Part shown: piece after piece, positions 21,131 through 34,915 of the stretch
Layout of the letters: each line of letters opens with the position of its first letter
Numbering within the stretch: position 1 is the stretch's first letter
From: Vigna angularis
Taxonomy: Eukaryota; Streptophyta; Magnoliopsida; Fabales; Fabaceae
Length of the DNA stretch: 64,000 bases
Direction of reading: 5' to 3'
NCBI RefSeq assembly: GCF_016808095.1
Contig: NC_068974.1
Location: forward strand, 21,560,825-21,624,824
Notes under the pieces: generated by a model
Databases searched by the model: none
What the model was told of the DNA's origin: nothing
Seen by the model: only the letters and a program-made list of their open reading frames with translations
Translations under genes and position numbers: made by a program

Positions 21131-23759
21131 GGTTTAAACTCTCGGATCGTCTTTATATTGGTTGGAAAATCTCAAGTGGGTAATCGTTTTTGCAACTATC
21201 TCAATTGGGTCCTTATATTTGAAAAATTGAGCCAATTAAGCTCTGTCTGTTAAGTTTTTACATTCGGCGTTAACAAATGCTTACGTGGTGTAAAATGTTA
21301 TATTACGTGAAATTTTTTATTTATATAACCGCTTTTGACGTGGCACAATATTGAATTATTTAAAACTTTATTATTTTATAATATTTTATCCTAATCAACA
21401 GTTCTATCGCACATGTGATAGATCTTGCCCCAATCTAGGATGCAGACCAACATTAAGACAATGGTCAACTCAATCACAAATGGTCACCACGATGTAACGC
21501 GTGTCCAGGCACAACCACGAGCACAACAACAACGCTGCCACCGTCGCTAGATAGACACACCATTGTTGCGACACGAAAAACATATCCTCCACACTGTGAG
21601 CCAGGATCAAACTAGATCGCATGACAGAGGCTAGCCAATGCGACGAGAAATCGTTGCGTCTTCGGCGGCCATCGCTGCGCTTGCGAGAACTCCATCGCAG
21701 ACGACGCTTGCAAACCACCTACAGAAAAACCAGACCACACGGCGAGGCCAATCCTCCACTATGACGGAGAACGAGAAGGGAGAAGAAGCTGTCGCGCTTC
21801 CACCACAACACTAGAAGTAAAAAGAAGAAGCTTGAAAAACAGTGGTGGCAGTATTAGAGTTCTGGGTTCGCGAAGAAGATGAGGTAGAAAGGAGATTTCA
21901 AATTCTTAGGGTATTTGGGTTGCCGATTGGGGTTCGAAACCCACCAAGAAATAAAACAACATAATTGGGAAAATTTTCCCAAATTTTAGGGTTTCTGAAC
22001 AAAAAATTCCAAATTTCTGGTGTCTGATTTTTGGTGTAATGTGAGATCATGATTGATACCAATTGGACTCCAGATCAAGGTTGGCACCAAGAACCACAGA
22101 AAGATGAATTGTATTTCAGAATTAGGGGTTGGTTTAATACATCATTTGGTCCCACTTTTAGGGGTTTCTTCAAAGTCATCCTACCTTTTAAAAAAGTTCA
22201 TAAAGGCCCCATGTTTCGATAAAAATTGTTCAATCTAGTCCTTTTTGCTCACGCGGTTAAAAACATAACGGTGCAAATGCCATTGTGGTCAAACCTGAGT
22301 GAGTTGTGCAAATCTGATCCCTACTTTAAGCCACGTATTCACCGCCATCCTCACCGGCAGCCGTCCTCTCCAACGCATCACGCGTCACCACCAAAGCTAT
22401 GCGTCGAGAACGCGAGAAACCCTAGCTCTCCACGGTGCTATACGACGACACTTGAACTTGGCTTCTGGTTTGCTTGCAGGTCTGATTGTGGTCGCAGGTG
22501 GAGGCAAGAAGCGGCGCGGTTAGTGGTGAAGAAGAGTGGCGATTCGCGATCTGCAGCAGCGACGTATGGTGGACGATTCTATGGTAGAGATTGGACGACA
22601 GTGCTGCTGGTGCGACAATGATTTGGCTGGTGCGAGGGTGAAAATGGTGAAGATTGGTGGTCGTGACATAGCAAGGGATCGCGTTGGGTGGTAGCGCGAG
22701 AACGAAGGTGAGATGCGAAGGTGATGGAGGTGCAACAGAAGGGAGAAGACGCTTTGGTGGTGGCGCGTGATGCATTGGAGAGGACGGTTGTCGGCGAGAT
22801 GGCGGTGACGACGCTGGATGGTGCGGCGGCTAGGGTTTCTTGGAGAGAAATTAGGGTTTGTCTGGAGATGGTGGTAATGTGGCAGGGACTTTTTTAAACC
22901 TTTTTTAAATTAAAAAATCATTTAAGTCCACCTATTAACGTCTTTGCGTGCCACGTGCTTATGAGATACCACATTGACATTTGCACCGTTATGTTTTTAA
23001 CGGCATGAGCGGAAAAGACCGGATTGAACACGAAATATGGGGTCTTACCGAACTTTTTCAAAAGGTATGATTACTTTGAACCAAACCCCTAAAAGTAGGG
23101 ACCAAATGATGTATTAAACCTTAGGGGTTTTTACCAAAATTAATTGAAAACAAAACCCTAAATCTAATAATTTTCTCATAAAATTATGGTGAAGAAGAAG
23201 TTTGCATGTTGAACTCAAAATGTGTTTCATAAAATAACAAATTTTGCAAGTTGGGTTGATCTTTATGTGTGAATTGAAAATGGTAAAGGGTAATGATATT
23301 TGTGAGACATTTTTGTATTCTCAGTGCCCTTTCCTCTACTATGGTTGTTTGGTTAAAAAAATTATTCTAATTAAATATAAAATTTAGATGAGTAAATTTT
23401 GATTAAATATAAAATTTGAATATTTAGTGTTTCGTTTGGACGATGGTGGTTGTTGGTGGTGGCGTCGGTGGAGTAGCGATGGGGGAGGACGCGGAGGGGA
23501 AGGAGGAGAAGATCTGGTTTGAGTGAGAAGTTTCTCACACCTCTTTAAATGTTAGGTGGAATTGAGATGTAGAACACATCACTCACTAAATTTAGTCACA
23601 ATAACACATCCTCTTAAAAATAATTACAGCAGAATATGTTAACACGGAGCAAAATTGACTCAGTTCTTTAAATATTTAGACCCAATTAAGACCGTTAAAA
23701 ATACGAAAACCAACTTAAGATTCTCCAACAAATACGAGAATGATCCAAAGGTTTAAACC
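21131..23759. mobile_element. Mutator-like element (MULE 2), 2629 bp, host of a nested MULE
   Basis: The left end GGTTTAAACTCTCGG and the reverse complement of the right end GGTTTAAACCTTTGG continue as diverged inverted repeats of over 100 bp, sharing TCAATTGGGTC-like text. A perfect 9-bp duplication AATTATTTT occurs at 21122-21130 and 23760-23768. The interior (21400-22120, 23130-23540) is GC-richer with short unrecognised frames and may be captured DNA. There is no transposase. It contains MULE 3. Confidence 0.88.
22131..23120. mobile_element. Mutator-like element (MULE 3), 990 bp, nested in MULE 2
   Basis: Starts GGTTTAATACATCATTTGGT and ends with its inverted copy (…GTATTAAACC). The arms run for well over 200 bp. 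Even inner text such as CACCGCCATC and CAACGCATCACGCG is mirrored, so the element is almost a fold-back structure. A perfect 9-bp duplication TTAGGGGTT lies at 22122-22130 and 23121-23129. The unpaired centre (about 22450-22700) is GC-rich; I do not recognise a gene in it. Confidence 0.9.
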
Positions 23760-23768
23760 AATTATTTT

Positions 23769-25000
23769 ACCTAAATGTGGTTGAGATATGAAAAGTACTC
23801 ATTTTTATTTTTACAATATTTGTTTGCTTGGTGTTTCACCAGTGAAATTGATTGAAAACTAAGCACAGTTTGGCACATAAGAATAAGTATAAAATCATCA
23901 AGAATAAGTCCTTATTGAATTTGTAAATGATGATCCTTCACCATATGAAATTCTTAATAAAATTGTGTAATAGTTCAAAAACTTTTCATAAACTTCAAAA
24001 ACATAGAATGCAGTTTTCTTAAATCTTATTGATACAAGATATGAAATAGCAATACAAGATGATAAAAAAATAAAGAAACACACCAGAATTTATAACAATT
24101 CATATTACCACTGATCCAACATCAAAACTCAATTTTTCTCTTAAGAAAAACTAGTTCCAATAATCAATACAAGAGTTTGTACAATGTAAACAACAACTAT
24201 AACATTCTAAAGAAAATTTACGTCTGATGCATCCTGATCAGACATAAATATCAAAATTTATATATATTACTAGAACATGTTTTCAGTTGAATTGGACCAA
24301 AATTGATGGATTGACATATACAAAAAGAAAAAATAATTAAAAACCAAATTTTAACTTGCTAATCATAAATACTTTCCTTGAAAAATATTTTTTAACAAAG
24401 TTCTTTGTTATTTTGTCATTTTCCTTAAAAATTATTAAAGAACTAAATTAGTTTTTGAATTTTCTTTTCAATTATAAATTCAAACTTGTTATTGTTAAAA
24501 AAACATGTTTTTCTTATTAAACCCTTGACGTAAATATTATAATATAATGTTTGTTTTTTTTTTAAATTATGTTATTAAATTAAGACATTACATTTCTATA
24601 ATATTATTTAACTATTTTACAATCATATTTTTTTATATTAAATTAGTCATAGTTCAATGACAGATTCAGTTATGAAAACATTAGTAACTACTTACAATAA
24701 ACAAGCTAAAAATCTTTAACCATGAGTTTGATAGCAATCTACACAACTTTGTTTTTGAAGAAACCAATTTAATTAAATAGAATGAAAGAAAAATGATAAG
24801 ATATTATTTACACTGGACAGTACAACTGATTTTGAATCCTTAGTCGAATATTCATGCATCCTTACCTTCTTTACACATGTTTACTATTTACAAGAACTAA
24901 ATCCATCAAAACAAATTATTTATGATATGAATTTGTCTGTTATTTACAAAGTCAACAGAAGAATCCCAATGTAATAATATCCACATTTTGGTATGGAAGT
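23769..25000. other. AT-rich 3' flank of the ATG18 gene
   Basis: No coding region recognised. The part from about 24960 may include the 3' untranslated end of the gene on the minus strand. Confidence 0.4.
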
Positions 25001-25262
25001 CAAGCCCTTACAACTCAAACTTCTCTACCTCTTCAACCATAACCAACAAAGTTAACAAAGCCTCCAGTGAGAAATGAAAGAATATTTCATGCCTATGAAA
25101 AGAAAGAAAATTGCATTCGGTTATTAGCAACCATAGCTCAATTACACATAAACAAGAAGATTATTGTTCAGGAATATCACATATTCAGTAAATCAATTTA
25201 ATTATGTCAAAAACTAATCGCTTGACAAATCTATATCAGAAATTAAAATATTACTACTACCT

Positions 25263-28200
25263 TCAATCAAATTCCTCTCCTTTTTCGTCATGGTGATTCT
25301 CCAATTTCAGACCTTTTCTGTCGCTATTTACAAACATGTGATGAACATCCATGTTTATGTGCTCCCTTCTATTATTTACAGTCTCTGGCCTAGTATCTGG
25401 TTTAACGGTGTTATTGTTATTTACAAGACCCTCTGCTTCTGCTGGAATCAAACCATAATCCCACTCATTTCCTTCAATGCCACTTTTCAATTCAGCAATA
25501 TTTCCACCAGAATTAGGCATACAACCAGGAAATCTACTACTGGGTGGAATCCTTCCCTTTTCAAACAACTTGGAATTTTGATGCAAAACTTGTTCATTTA
25601 ACTTGTTATCCACAGCAGGAGTCCTGCAAGAAAATATTTTTTTCATTTACATAAATACACAGTCTGCTTAAATGATGAGAGTTAATGCAAAAATAAATAG
25701 AACCCTTTGAAAGTGAGGAAATGTCATCACAACCTAATAATAAAGAGCACGCAATATCCACAGCCCAAACCTTTTGGCTTACCTAATAATAACTAATTAG
25801 TAAATTAGTTAGTCATCAAACCTTGTATGTTGAAATTTTGAAGTCTGAATAAAGTCAAAAATTGGAACCAAGTCTTTCGACCTAGCTTCTATCACACGAG
25901 TCGGGATCTTTTCAATCTCAAATTCCCCTCCAGAAGCAGCTTCTTCATCCATCATCAAACCAGCCTCTTTAGCCACTGAATGAAAATATATCTGGTCGGC
26001 AACCGAATCACATGTTTAAATGTCAAACTATCAAGCACTATAATGTTTCCAAAACATTAAAAAAATGCATTTTCCAGTTTTAAGATAACATACCTCAGTC
26101 TTTGCCCACAATTGAGTCTTTGCTTCATGCATTTGCAGTTCAGCTTCTGAAATATACAAATGATGTTCTTTCTCAGAACGTGGATTCGATTTCATGGATA
26201 CATTCTTCATTTTAGGGCTGATGATATTATCCTTTACTTCCTCAGAGCATACTTTATTGATGTCTGAAACTCCATTCTCTCCATAAATGTCTATATTTTC
26301 TACTCCCTCTCTCCAACTATGCCTACAACTTATATTCCACTTCTTGATAGGCTCAATAACTACTTTCGCATCAGTCACAGGGGCAGACTCATGTGCAGGA
26401 ATTACTCCAGAAACATCTGAATCTTGACAGTTAATTGTCTGCAGAGCATATTGTACCATTGAACCTGTGGATGTAAAGACCAACAGATGATACTTTTCCT
26501 TGGAATAGTTCCCATTAACACACAAGGTACTTCTGCCTTCTACGTTATAGAAAGAAGAAGCAATAGCCCCAGAAATGGAACTCAACCTAGTTGTCGCAGC
26601 TGCAGCTGCAGCGGCACCAGTTACAGTGCCTCTCCAGCCATTAGATCCATTCCTAATTCTGCTAACAACAGAGAGTGTGATAGGAGGACCAGCAGCACAG
26701 AGGCTCTGCTGTTTACAAATTTTTACAGCTGAACTACAAGGCCAATGAACTGCCTGATTAGGCATAACACTCAAACCATCCTTTTCAGTTAAACTATTGT
26801 CACATGATAGAATATTTACAGGTCCTCCTTGAGGATTTATAGCAAACAGATGGCTAGTTCCCCTTGAAGAACTAATCATAATCCACCTGCTATCAACACC
26901 AAAACTGATATCTTGAATAACCTGAAAAGTCAAATACAGATTTAGAAAAGGTCTCCATTACTTAATGATGCATTTTTAAAATAAAAATGAACATGTATTA
27001 ATCCAAAGAAAGATTGGGCAGGAAAACTCACTGCATTTGTTATGCCACGTTGCAGCCTGTAGAGATGAACATAAGAAGAGCCAGCATCAGATGCTGACAC
27101 TCTGTCATATCCAGGCATTATCTTATAAACATTAATGTTATGCCCCTGAACAGAAGCAGTCACTAAGATGGTGCCGCTAGGATCAAAGCATAAAGCTGAA
27201 ATGGGGCTCTTGTGGGCCCGAAATTGAGCAATGACATTTTTACTGACAATATCTCTTACAATGACCTGAAACAGAAGAATAAGTTATGGTAGTAAAATAA
27301 AAATATTAACACTACTAGCATCAGTTGCTATATTGTACAAGGGTAACCAAGACCAAAATAAACATGCAAGAATCCAACTTGAGATGATACACAATGTAAA
27401 ACTCATGAGCAATTGCAAAATTGTACTAGACTGTTATTTCCAGAATCACAACTACGTTTGCAACTACATTTGAGCCAATGGTAAGGAAAGACCAGGTCTG
27501 TACAGCCTAAGACAGGGAAGATGCTATCATATGTATTTGGGTACAGAAGATAATCAAGCACAATATGTGCAGAGTTACAAGTGAATGAAAATTTATTATA
27601 AAGAACCATTATTACCATCCCAACACTTTCCACATCTGTTGAATGGCCATGGATGATTCCATTTCCTTTTGTGCTTGAATTCACAGATTGTATTGAACCA
27701 CTGTTTTCTGGGAGAAGTTCTGAGCAGTAACTGGAAAGTTTCTTGTACCCCATATCTCCAAGGTTCACAATCCCAGCAGCAAGATGCTTGCTAGACTCTT
27801 TGGCATAGTGTGCAACCAAGCTCCCATTTGAAGAAAAGCCAGGAAAGCTTGCAGAAGGTGTTAAATGCTGTGGGCTGACACGCCCAGAAGAAGCTATTAC
27901 AGTAGCGCTTCCACTATAGGCCAGCCATCTTGGACCCACTGCCAGTGGTCCAAATCCAATGCCTCCAGAACCAGGACAACTCATGACTACAGGATTAGTA
28001 TGTAAAATATACTCCCTTAATAAAGTTGTGGGAGAAAAACAGTGTATCTGCAAAATATAGATACCAATAAACATTAGAGTAAAACAAATTTAGAGGAACT
28101 TAATATAGATATAGAAAGGGTACCTGAGTGACTAGAGAAACAGCAACTACTCGAGAACTACATCTTATAGAATAAACAACTGATCTAAAGTTTAGTGTAT

Positions 28201-30541
28201 GAACATATGATTGGGATCTCAGAGAATAAAATTGAACAGTTGATGGCAGATAGTTTCCATTCTCTTGGTCATGGTGGTTTAAAGTGCCCACGTCGCAAGT
28301 GGCAACCAACCCCTCTTGTATTTTGCCTCTCCCCACCAACAAATCATTCACACATACTGCCAACAATGGGCGCTTGTCTGCAAACTTGTCCTCCAGTCTC
28401 TTCGATACAGTTGGACTAGGTACCATTTGCATAATAGAAACAGGACCATCGTGTTTGGAAACAAGGTCACAGATATTATCTGAATCATCAACATCCCAAA
28501 CCTGGAAGCCGGACCAATAGCCTAGAAGAAGTACTTGCCGAATGACTTCTCCCTGGTCCTCTAACGTGTCAAACCCAGCCCAAATAACCTACACATATTA
28601 GGAAAATTGACAAGTGTTACCTCAGTCTTGACACTAAATTGAAATATGTAATCGAAGAGAAAAGAAAATAGAAAGTACCAATTTTTGAATATTATAAGTA
28701 AAGAAGCAAACAGAAATCAGACCCAGAAGCATGAAAGGGCAGATGAAAAATCATACATAGCATATATCCATCCTAAACAAACACCCATTTAACGTAAGGA
28801 AATAAACAAGTAAATATAAGAATAGGAGGCATCATTTATACAATGCAACAGCAAAAGATAAAAGGCCCAATAGTTCCGAAACACAAGGATACTGGATATA
28901 TAATAAATTACATAAGAACATTAAATATATCATATAATACTACCAAACCAGCTTCATTTTTCTACTTTAGAAACTATCACATTAGAACTCATGGATGCAT
29001 TTGATGGATGTTCAGGGACATTACGAAGAACAGCACAGTACATTAGTTGAGTCAAATGTCCGGTATCTGATGACTGATGCACAGAACAGTGGAGTGAAAC
29101 TCTTACAGTATACTATGTTACAAATAGACATTGCTGGAGTACAGATCTCATATCTGTAATGAGGTTTCTTAGGCACAATAGCCAATTTAGAATAAAGATT
29201 GGGCTTTTCACTTCTAGTTGGTGTGTACCTCATGGTCCTCTATGCCAGCGGACTGTGCAGCTTAGATCCATTTGTGTTTTTTCCTCCATATTGGTCCACT
29301 TATCCGTTAGGGCGAATCTCTAGTTAACGAATTTTATTGTAATTCTTTTCTCTTTAATTAATTTCTTCTATTATAAAAAGGAAAAAAAAATCAAATATAT
29401 ACCAATTGAATGCGCCACTTTCCAATAAATAAGCCACTCCTTGATAAGAAAATTCATAAAACATGAGTAGCAAAAATGCACTTTATGCTTTTTTCTTAAT
29501 AAAACCTATTCCAAATTTCATCTTTTAAAACATTCTGTTCGATGAGGGGTTGCTATGGAGAGAACATTGCAAGCATGCTCAAGAACTTCATAAACTAGAG
29601 AGGCCATATACACGAATAAGTGCACTCTTGTTGACCTGGTCGTGGGATAAATGATGAAATCCTCATTGCCATAAGAAATTGTACATATAGATCTTTTTTA
29701 AAAGGACGTACAACACACTTCCATATGTGAAAACCAGAATACAACAAATTCAAGCAAATAATTACTAAAGGAACTGAAAAATAATCTTAGTCATCACTTA
29801 TCGTATCTAAAGTACAAATATGTGTTCTCTACAAAGCAGGCTTCTACTTCAAAGAGTAAAACTCAAATGGTAAACAACGAAGGAGAAAATTAAGAGAGTC
29901 GATTCTCACATTCAGGTGATTATATTTCAAAATATCTAAACCGATAATTCTCCCATATTTAACTTCAAACTCTATACTGTACACTTTGCACGTGACATGC
30001 GATCCTCCCAAGAACGAACAGATTTATATCAATTTTACTACTCAACTTGAATTGCATAAACTATTAACTCATGTTTGACAAAACCTAATCTAATTGGACA
30101 AGATAGAATCAGCATTTGTATCAGCAATAAAAGCAAATAATTAATATTAATCTAACTACCATCCACAAATATCATAATAATAAACTTCATAATTAATCCG
30201 ATTGCAATACAGCAAACAAGCTGCAATTCATAAACTAGATAGCCATGATGAGCAAGCAAGTTACTATTTTCTAGTTCCACCAGTTATAACTCAAATATAC
30301 ATACCCGATCACGGTCAGTATCCCCATGCTTATCCAAAATCGACGATGCAAAGGAGGCAGCAGCTGACCGAGCGACGGTAGAAGCACCTGATGAAACAAT
30401 CTTGAGGTAACCAGAGAAAGTACGAAAGGTGCTGGGAATAAAGCCATTGCGGTTGTTCTTGCTGTTGGTTTTGCCGCCACTACCAGCAGCAACACCTCCG
30501 TGAAGAAGGTGCTGTTGTTTCTGGTCATCATTTCTACTCAT
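25263..30541 (-). CDS. ATG18: Autophagy-related protein 18 (ATG18 f/g/h type), seven coding exons
   Basis: Exons on the minus strand: 30541-30305, 28588-28124, 28047-27616, 27265-27032, 26921-26094, 25991-25822, 25623-25263, all with GT/AG introns and kept frame; 2727 nt, 908 residues. The family consists of WD40 seven-bladed propellers (PROPPINs) that bind phosphoinositides on forming autophagosomes. Long members like this one carry a C-terminal BCAS3-type extension. Visible features: GFQVWDV, RFYSLRS-like QFYSLRSQSYVH, ALCFDPSGTILVTAS, and the lipid-binding motif as LQRG (residues 449-452) where yeast has FRRG. Chosen start: MSRNDDQ at 30541. An in-frame ATG at 30640 would add a hydrophobic leader unlike the family. 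Intron 1 is 1716 bp. An AG/GT donor right after the stop hints at a 3' UTR intron. The exact member (f, g or h) is not fixed. Confidence 0.93.
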
Positions 30542-31265
30542 CCCCAAAACCAAAGAGATGAAAATAACAGCTATCCACAGACACAACAACAAAAGGGTCA
30601 CCAGTGATTCTTCAAATCCATCCTTAAATTCAATCATCACACCCTTCCTCCACCATCAAGAACCAAAACAAAAACGATTTTTTGTTTTGAAAAAAAATAA
30701 GCCAAAAGCCGAAACAATCTAAATCACAACCACCCCAAAACAAAACTTGCCTCCAAAATCTTTCCCCTCCTCCCGTTTTTTTCCCTCGAAACAAAAACAC
30801 CGAAAAAACACAACGATGACAAGAGGGAAACGGTTCGGCAAGACAGAAATTGAAAAATTAAAATAAAAAAGAACAAATTTCAAAACTTATTCCTTTCTTC
30901 TAACTTTGATTGAAACCCACGAAAATATTAAAAACTAAAATTCCCGGGTTAAGTTACAAATTATGGACAATGATTATGATCATCACAAATGAAATAATAA
31001 TACAAATAGTGGGAAAATAATATGGAATTATTAGTATTAATTAATTAAAAAAATATGAGTAACTATTTACTTATAGTAGAGAAGATTGATCGAAAATTAA
31101 AGGAAAACAGAATTCGTTAATGAGATTTTAGGGTTTTGGAAAAGAAACCCGGAAATAACCTGAAAACAGGAAGAGATCAGAGAGGAGATGAAAAAACAGA
31201 AAGGTAGAGAGAGAAAAACAGGATAACAAGGAGGCAAAATCAGATAAAATAAATGCATAATAAAA
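30542..31265 (-). promoter_or_regulatory. 5' untranslated and promoter region of the ATG18 gene
   Basis: On the minus strand this holds long pyrimidine tracts (CTCTCTCTACC, CATCTCCTCTC) typical of plant leaders, before the coding start at 30541. An AG just upstream of a TTATTTCC run near 31150 could be a leader acceptor. The upstream edge contains ATTTATTTTA near 31250 as a weak TATA candidate. Boundaries are inferred. Confidence 0.4.
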
Positions 31266-31269
31266 AGGA

Positions 31270-32384
31270 ACTTCATTCATGGGTTTACGTGTGTGCCTCA
31301 CTTTTTCTTTCTCCCTAATATCTCTGAACTTTTTTTAATTATAAATGTTTTTTTTATCAGTTAAACGATACATTGATATTAAATTTACAATTTTATATTA
31401 CTTGTAATACACATTTTAAATCTTATATAAATATTATTCATAAACAGGCATATACAAATTATTGGATTAATATAGTTTTATCAAATATAAAATAAAACTA
31501 AACCATAAATATGATCATCAATGTCATTAATAAAAGTAGGGTTTGAAAAAATATAAATAAACTAAAATGTTTTCAAATATAATATTGCATTTGAACAAAC
31601 TTCCAAGACTGAAATTGAACTCAATTTAAATTAACAAAAAATTTATTAAAACATTTTTTTTAATTTTTTACTTTTTATTTACACTTTAGATCATTGGTTT
31701 AAACAAAACATAAATTTATAAATGCTACAAATATCCAAAATCTTTTAATTTATTATTGGACAATTACTTTATTTGATTGTTGTACAATTGTTCTATCTTT
31801 ATAAAAAAGTGTAACTCGATCTTTACAGTTGAAATGGAACTATTTCTTGTTATTTCGTAATATCTTTTATTTTTATTTTTCATTTTTGTTTTCAATCTTC
31901 ATTTTTTTTTTTTTTTTCATTTTCAATTACTTTGATTGGTTTTTTATCTTCAATTTTAATGTATTTTTTCTTTTCATTTTTTTACCAACAATGATTGGAT
32001 TTCACTTTTCTTCATTTTTATTCTTCTTTTTATTCTTATATTTTGCTATTTGTTTTTGTTCAATGTCCCAAGTCAATGAGAAATACCAAATGCAGGTGGT
32101 GATGGTGGTTATTCAAACTGTAAAAATAAAAGTGACAGAAACTTTATAAAATATAAAGAATAATTGGAAGAAATTATTTTCTATTTTATTGATTAAAGAA
32201 TAAATTCGTTAAATAAATATAAAAAAAAACGATTGAGTAAGTATACAAAAATCTGAACTATCTACTAAAAAATAGGAAAGATAACTGTCTCAACACTTCT
32301 CTTTTTTATTAGAAAAAAAAATAAAAAATTACCTAAATAAACTAATATTTATAACATTAGTTTAAACTAAAAATCTTTCATGTC
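31270..32384. other. Very AT-rich spacer, nothing recognised
   Basis: Long T and A runs, including poly-T at about 31900-31918. The open frame at 31829-32149 encodes almost only Phe, Leu, Ile and Tyr and is a composition artefact. Confidence 0.5.
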
Positions 32385-32389
32385 CATAT

Positions 32390-32710
32390 TTTTCTCAATG
32401 TGCGTCTATCTTAACAGCTTTTAGGAATAAATCTACAAATTGACCCTCATGTCTTAAACAAGATCAATAACTTCATCTTTTACTAGATCTCTCATATACT
32501 TTATATTGATGTGCTTGTTTCTTCTATATAAAACATGATTTCTAGAAAGTTTTATGGTTTAGTTATTATCATAATAAATGATTGTTGGTTCATAATTGAA
32601 TTAAATTTTATCAAGTATATTTATCAACCAAATAGCTTGACATGTCTTTGTTTTTGCAACTATAAACTCAACCTCATTTGTTGATAAAGTGACAATTATT
32701 TTTTTTTTAG
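32390..32710 (-). pseudogene. copia C RNase H, C-terminal part
   Basis: Reading down from 32710: IVTLSTNEVEF, CQAIWLINILDKI, then a stop, then NKHINIKYM-RDLVKDEVIDLV and a DLFLKAVKI-like end. This matches the copia RNase H end (IVTLST-EAEF, KHI-KYHFLRD). Several stops and a shift break it. The upstream half of the domain is at 41312-41500, on the other side of copia B. Confidence 0.8.
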
Positions 32711-32719
32711 CACCGATTA

Positions 32720-33676
32720 TGTTAGGTATCGGTGTCTCGCACAACAGAAAGAGTTTTAGAGCGAAAAAGCGTGCTACGGTCAATAGCTAAGATAAAAATG
32801 GTTCTTTCAAAAATCGTGTTTTTCTCTTAAAACTTTTATGGAACAGTTGGTAAAGAACAAGAGAAAAGTAAGAAACAATCACACAAAATATTTTATCCTG
32901 GTTCGAATCAAAAGATTCTACGTCCAGTCGCTAATCACTATAAACAGTTATTAACTTTTCACTAAAATATTGTTCACATATTACAATAGGATGGAATAAA
33001 AAGTAAGAAAAGAAAACACCTTCTTTCAACAAACGAACGGAAAAACTTGCTCAATCAACTTGAAGAGAACCGCTTCGACCTTAGACCCACTAAGTGCAAG
33101 CTTCTCCTATTCACAAGACTTGATAAGAGCACCACTAACACTTGAAAACTTCCTCATAGCGTTTCTATATTTTCAAGTGGCTTAGATAAACCTCTAAGAG
33201 GTTTGGCAAAGAGTATATATAGTTCAAAGGTCTGAAACTAAAAAGACAGCTCCCAACTGCTAGTGATAATCGATTATCAAAATTGATAATCGATTATTCG
33301 TGTCCGTTATGGGGTTTTCAAAATGTGATAATCGATTATCCTGAGGAATAATCGATTATCTACGCGACTTGGGCAGAACTGACTCAGACTAGAATGATCG
33401 ATTATTTCGAGCAATAATCAATTATTTGCGCGATCAATGGTTTTTTCAAATAAGCTCGTGATAGTCGATTATTACATCAAATAATTGATTATTTGCAAAA
33501 ACTTTCTAAAGACAAAAAAACTTCTAAGTGTTTACATCAATAAAGGTATTCCTATTACAATTGATTCTACATAAATGCTTTTAAATGAATTACAACTAAA
33601 GTCTTCAAGTTCTTCATCTTGTAGCATCATCAAAATCATTATATCTTCAAGACATCAATGCTCCTCATTGGTAACA
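32720..33676 (-). repeat. 3' LTR of copia B
   Basis: 957 bp copy, downstream in the sense of the element. It contains a cluster of GATAATCGATTATC palindromes at 33263-33490 and the text TGGTTCGAA...CGTCCAGTCG, shared with the other copy. Confidence 0.9.
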
Positions 33677-33692
33677 ATCTCCCCTTTTTTGA
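33677..33692 (-). other. Polypurine tract of copia B
   Basis: On the minus strand AAAAAAGGGGAGAT abuts the start of the 3' LTR. Confidence 0.7.
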
Positions 33693-34915
33693 TGATGATA
33701 AAAAAATCTCTTGTTTAAAAGCATCTTTGAATTTCTGCACAAATTTCAAACTTACAAGCATAGAACAAGTTGGTAATAACTGCACTAGAAAGTTTTTCTC
33801 CCCCTTTTTTATCAAAAGCAAAAAGTAAATAAAATTTCCCCCTCAAGTGTTGCTCCCCCTCAAAAAAAGAATAAATGCACTTCAAGACTTAAGGAAAATT
33901 CAAAATTTTCATAATATAAAATAACACAGTACATTAGGAAAATAAAGCAAACATAGAAACTCAAATCCTAATACAAATAGAACTCTAAAAAGAAGGGGAT
34001 GGAGGATAGTATGGGGGTTGAAGATTTAAGTGCCCCTCAATATTTCCCAATCTAGTATCAAAGTCTTGAAACCTCTTAGTGACATAATCATAATGAGTTT
34101 GGTGACATTTGTCCAGATATCGTCATCAAGAATGATTTGGACTCCTTTGACTTTAGAAGTCACAATGCCATCATGGTAATGTAGATTGTGGTAGAACACC
34201 CTAATAAGATCAGGATAGATACACCCTTTTTGCTCAACCAAATTTGTGAGACATTGGGTTTGAGATAAATTAGGGAATTGAAAGCCATAGAATCTTTAGT
34301 ATCCCAACCTGACATACTTAACTCTCATTATGTGTCTCTCCTGCCATAAATGAGCAAATTATGCTTGTTTCTCCGGATCAGAGATCCATCATTGAATGGT
34401 GGCAGGACGGGGAGCTCTAAGGCGAGAGAAAGATGCACCTCCAATGCGTCTCCTTATAGTCATCTTCCTCCTTGCATCATACATGATTCCAATAGAATGT
34501 AGAGAGAAGATATGGGTAAGGAGAGTGAAAGACTTGGTGAAAATTGAGTATGGCAGAATATGGGTGCAATGAGTGGTTCTTAATCGATTATAAGAGAGTA
34601 TTTATAGAGAAAATGAAGAAACTAGACGTTTATGGCCATTTTTTAACATTGTAATGACTCTATTTTTGAACTTGCGTTGAGTGATAATCGATTATCAAAT
34701 AAGCACGGATAATCGATTATCGATGAAGATAATCGATTATTTGTTATGTAAACCCAGATTTGAAGAACAAGAAACGATAGTTGATTATGGCTTGTAATAA
34801 TCGATTATTTGCGAACCTAAGACTTTTTCTTAAAGCTAAAGATAATCGATTATAGCCTCTTGATAATCGATTATTTACGCTAGATTACGAACAACTTAAA
34901 AATTTCAAGAATTTT
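33693..34915 (-). other. Region between pol and 3' LTR of copia B, remnant of an extra ORF
   Basis: SIRE elements carry extra sequence after pol, often with an envelope-like frame. Here a 71-codon minus-strand frame (34241-34026) reads CIYPDLIRVFYHNLHYHDG and SKVKGVQIILDDDIW, a wording I associate with repeated plant transposon proteins, but I cannot name its function. A second cluster of AATCGATT palindromes lies at 34681-34874. Confidence 0.4.

Noticed and set aside
22226..22775. Overlapping frames of 71-131 codons on both strands inside MULE 3
   Set aside because: GC-rich fold-back DNA gives open frames on several strands at once; none resembles a protein family.
30542..30640. ATG at 30640 as the ATG18 start
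   Set aside because: It adds a hydrophobic leader unlike the family; the sequence from 30541 matches the usual N-terminus.
31829..32149. 106-codon frame rich in Phe and Leu
   Set aside because: Produced by poly-T-rich DNA; no conserved motif, no gene context.
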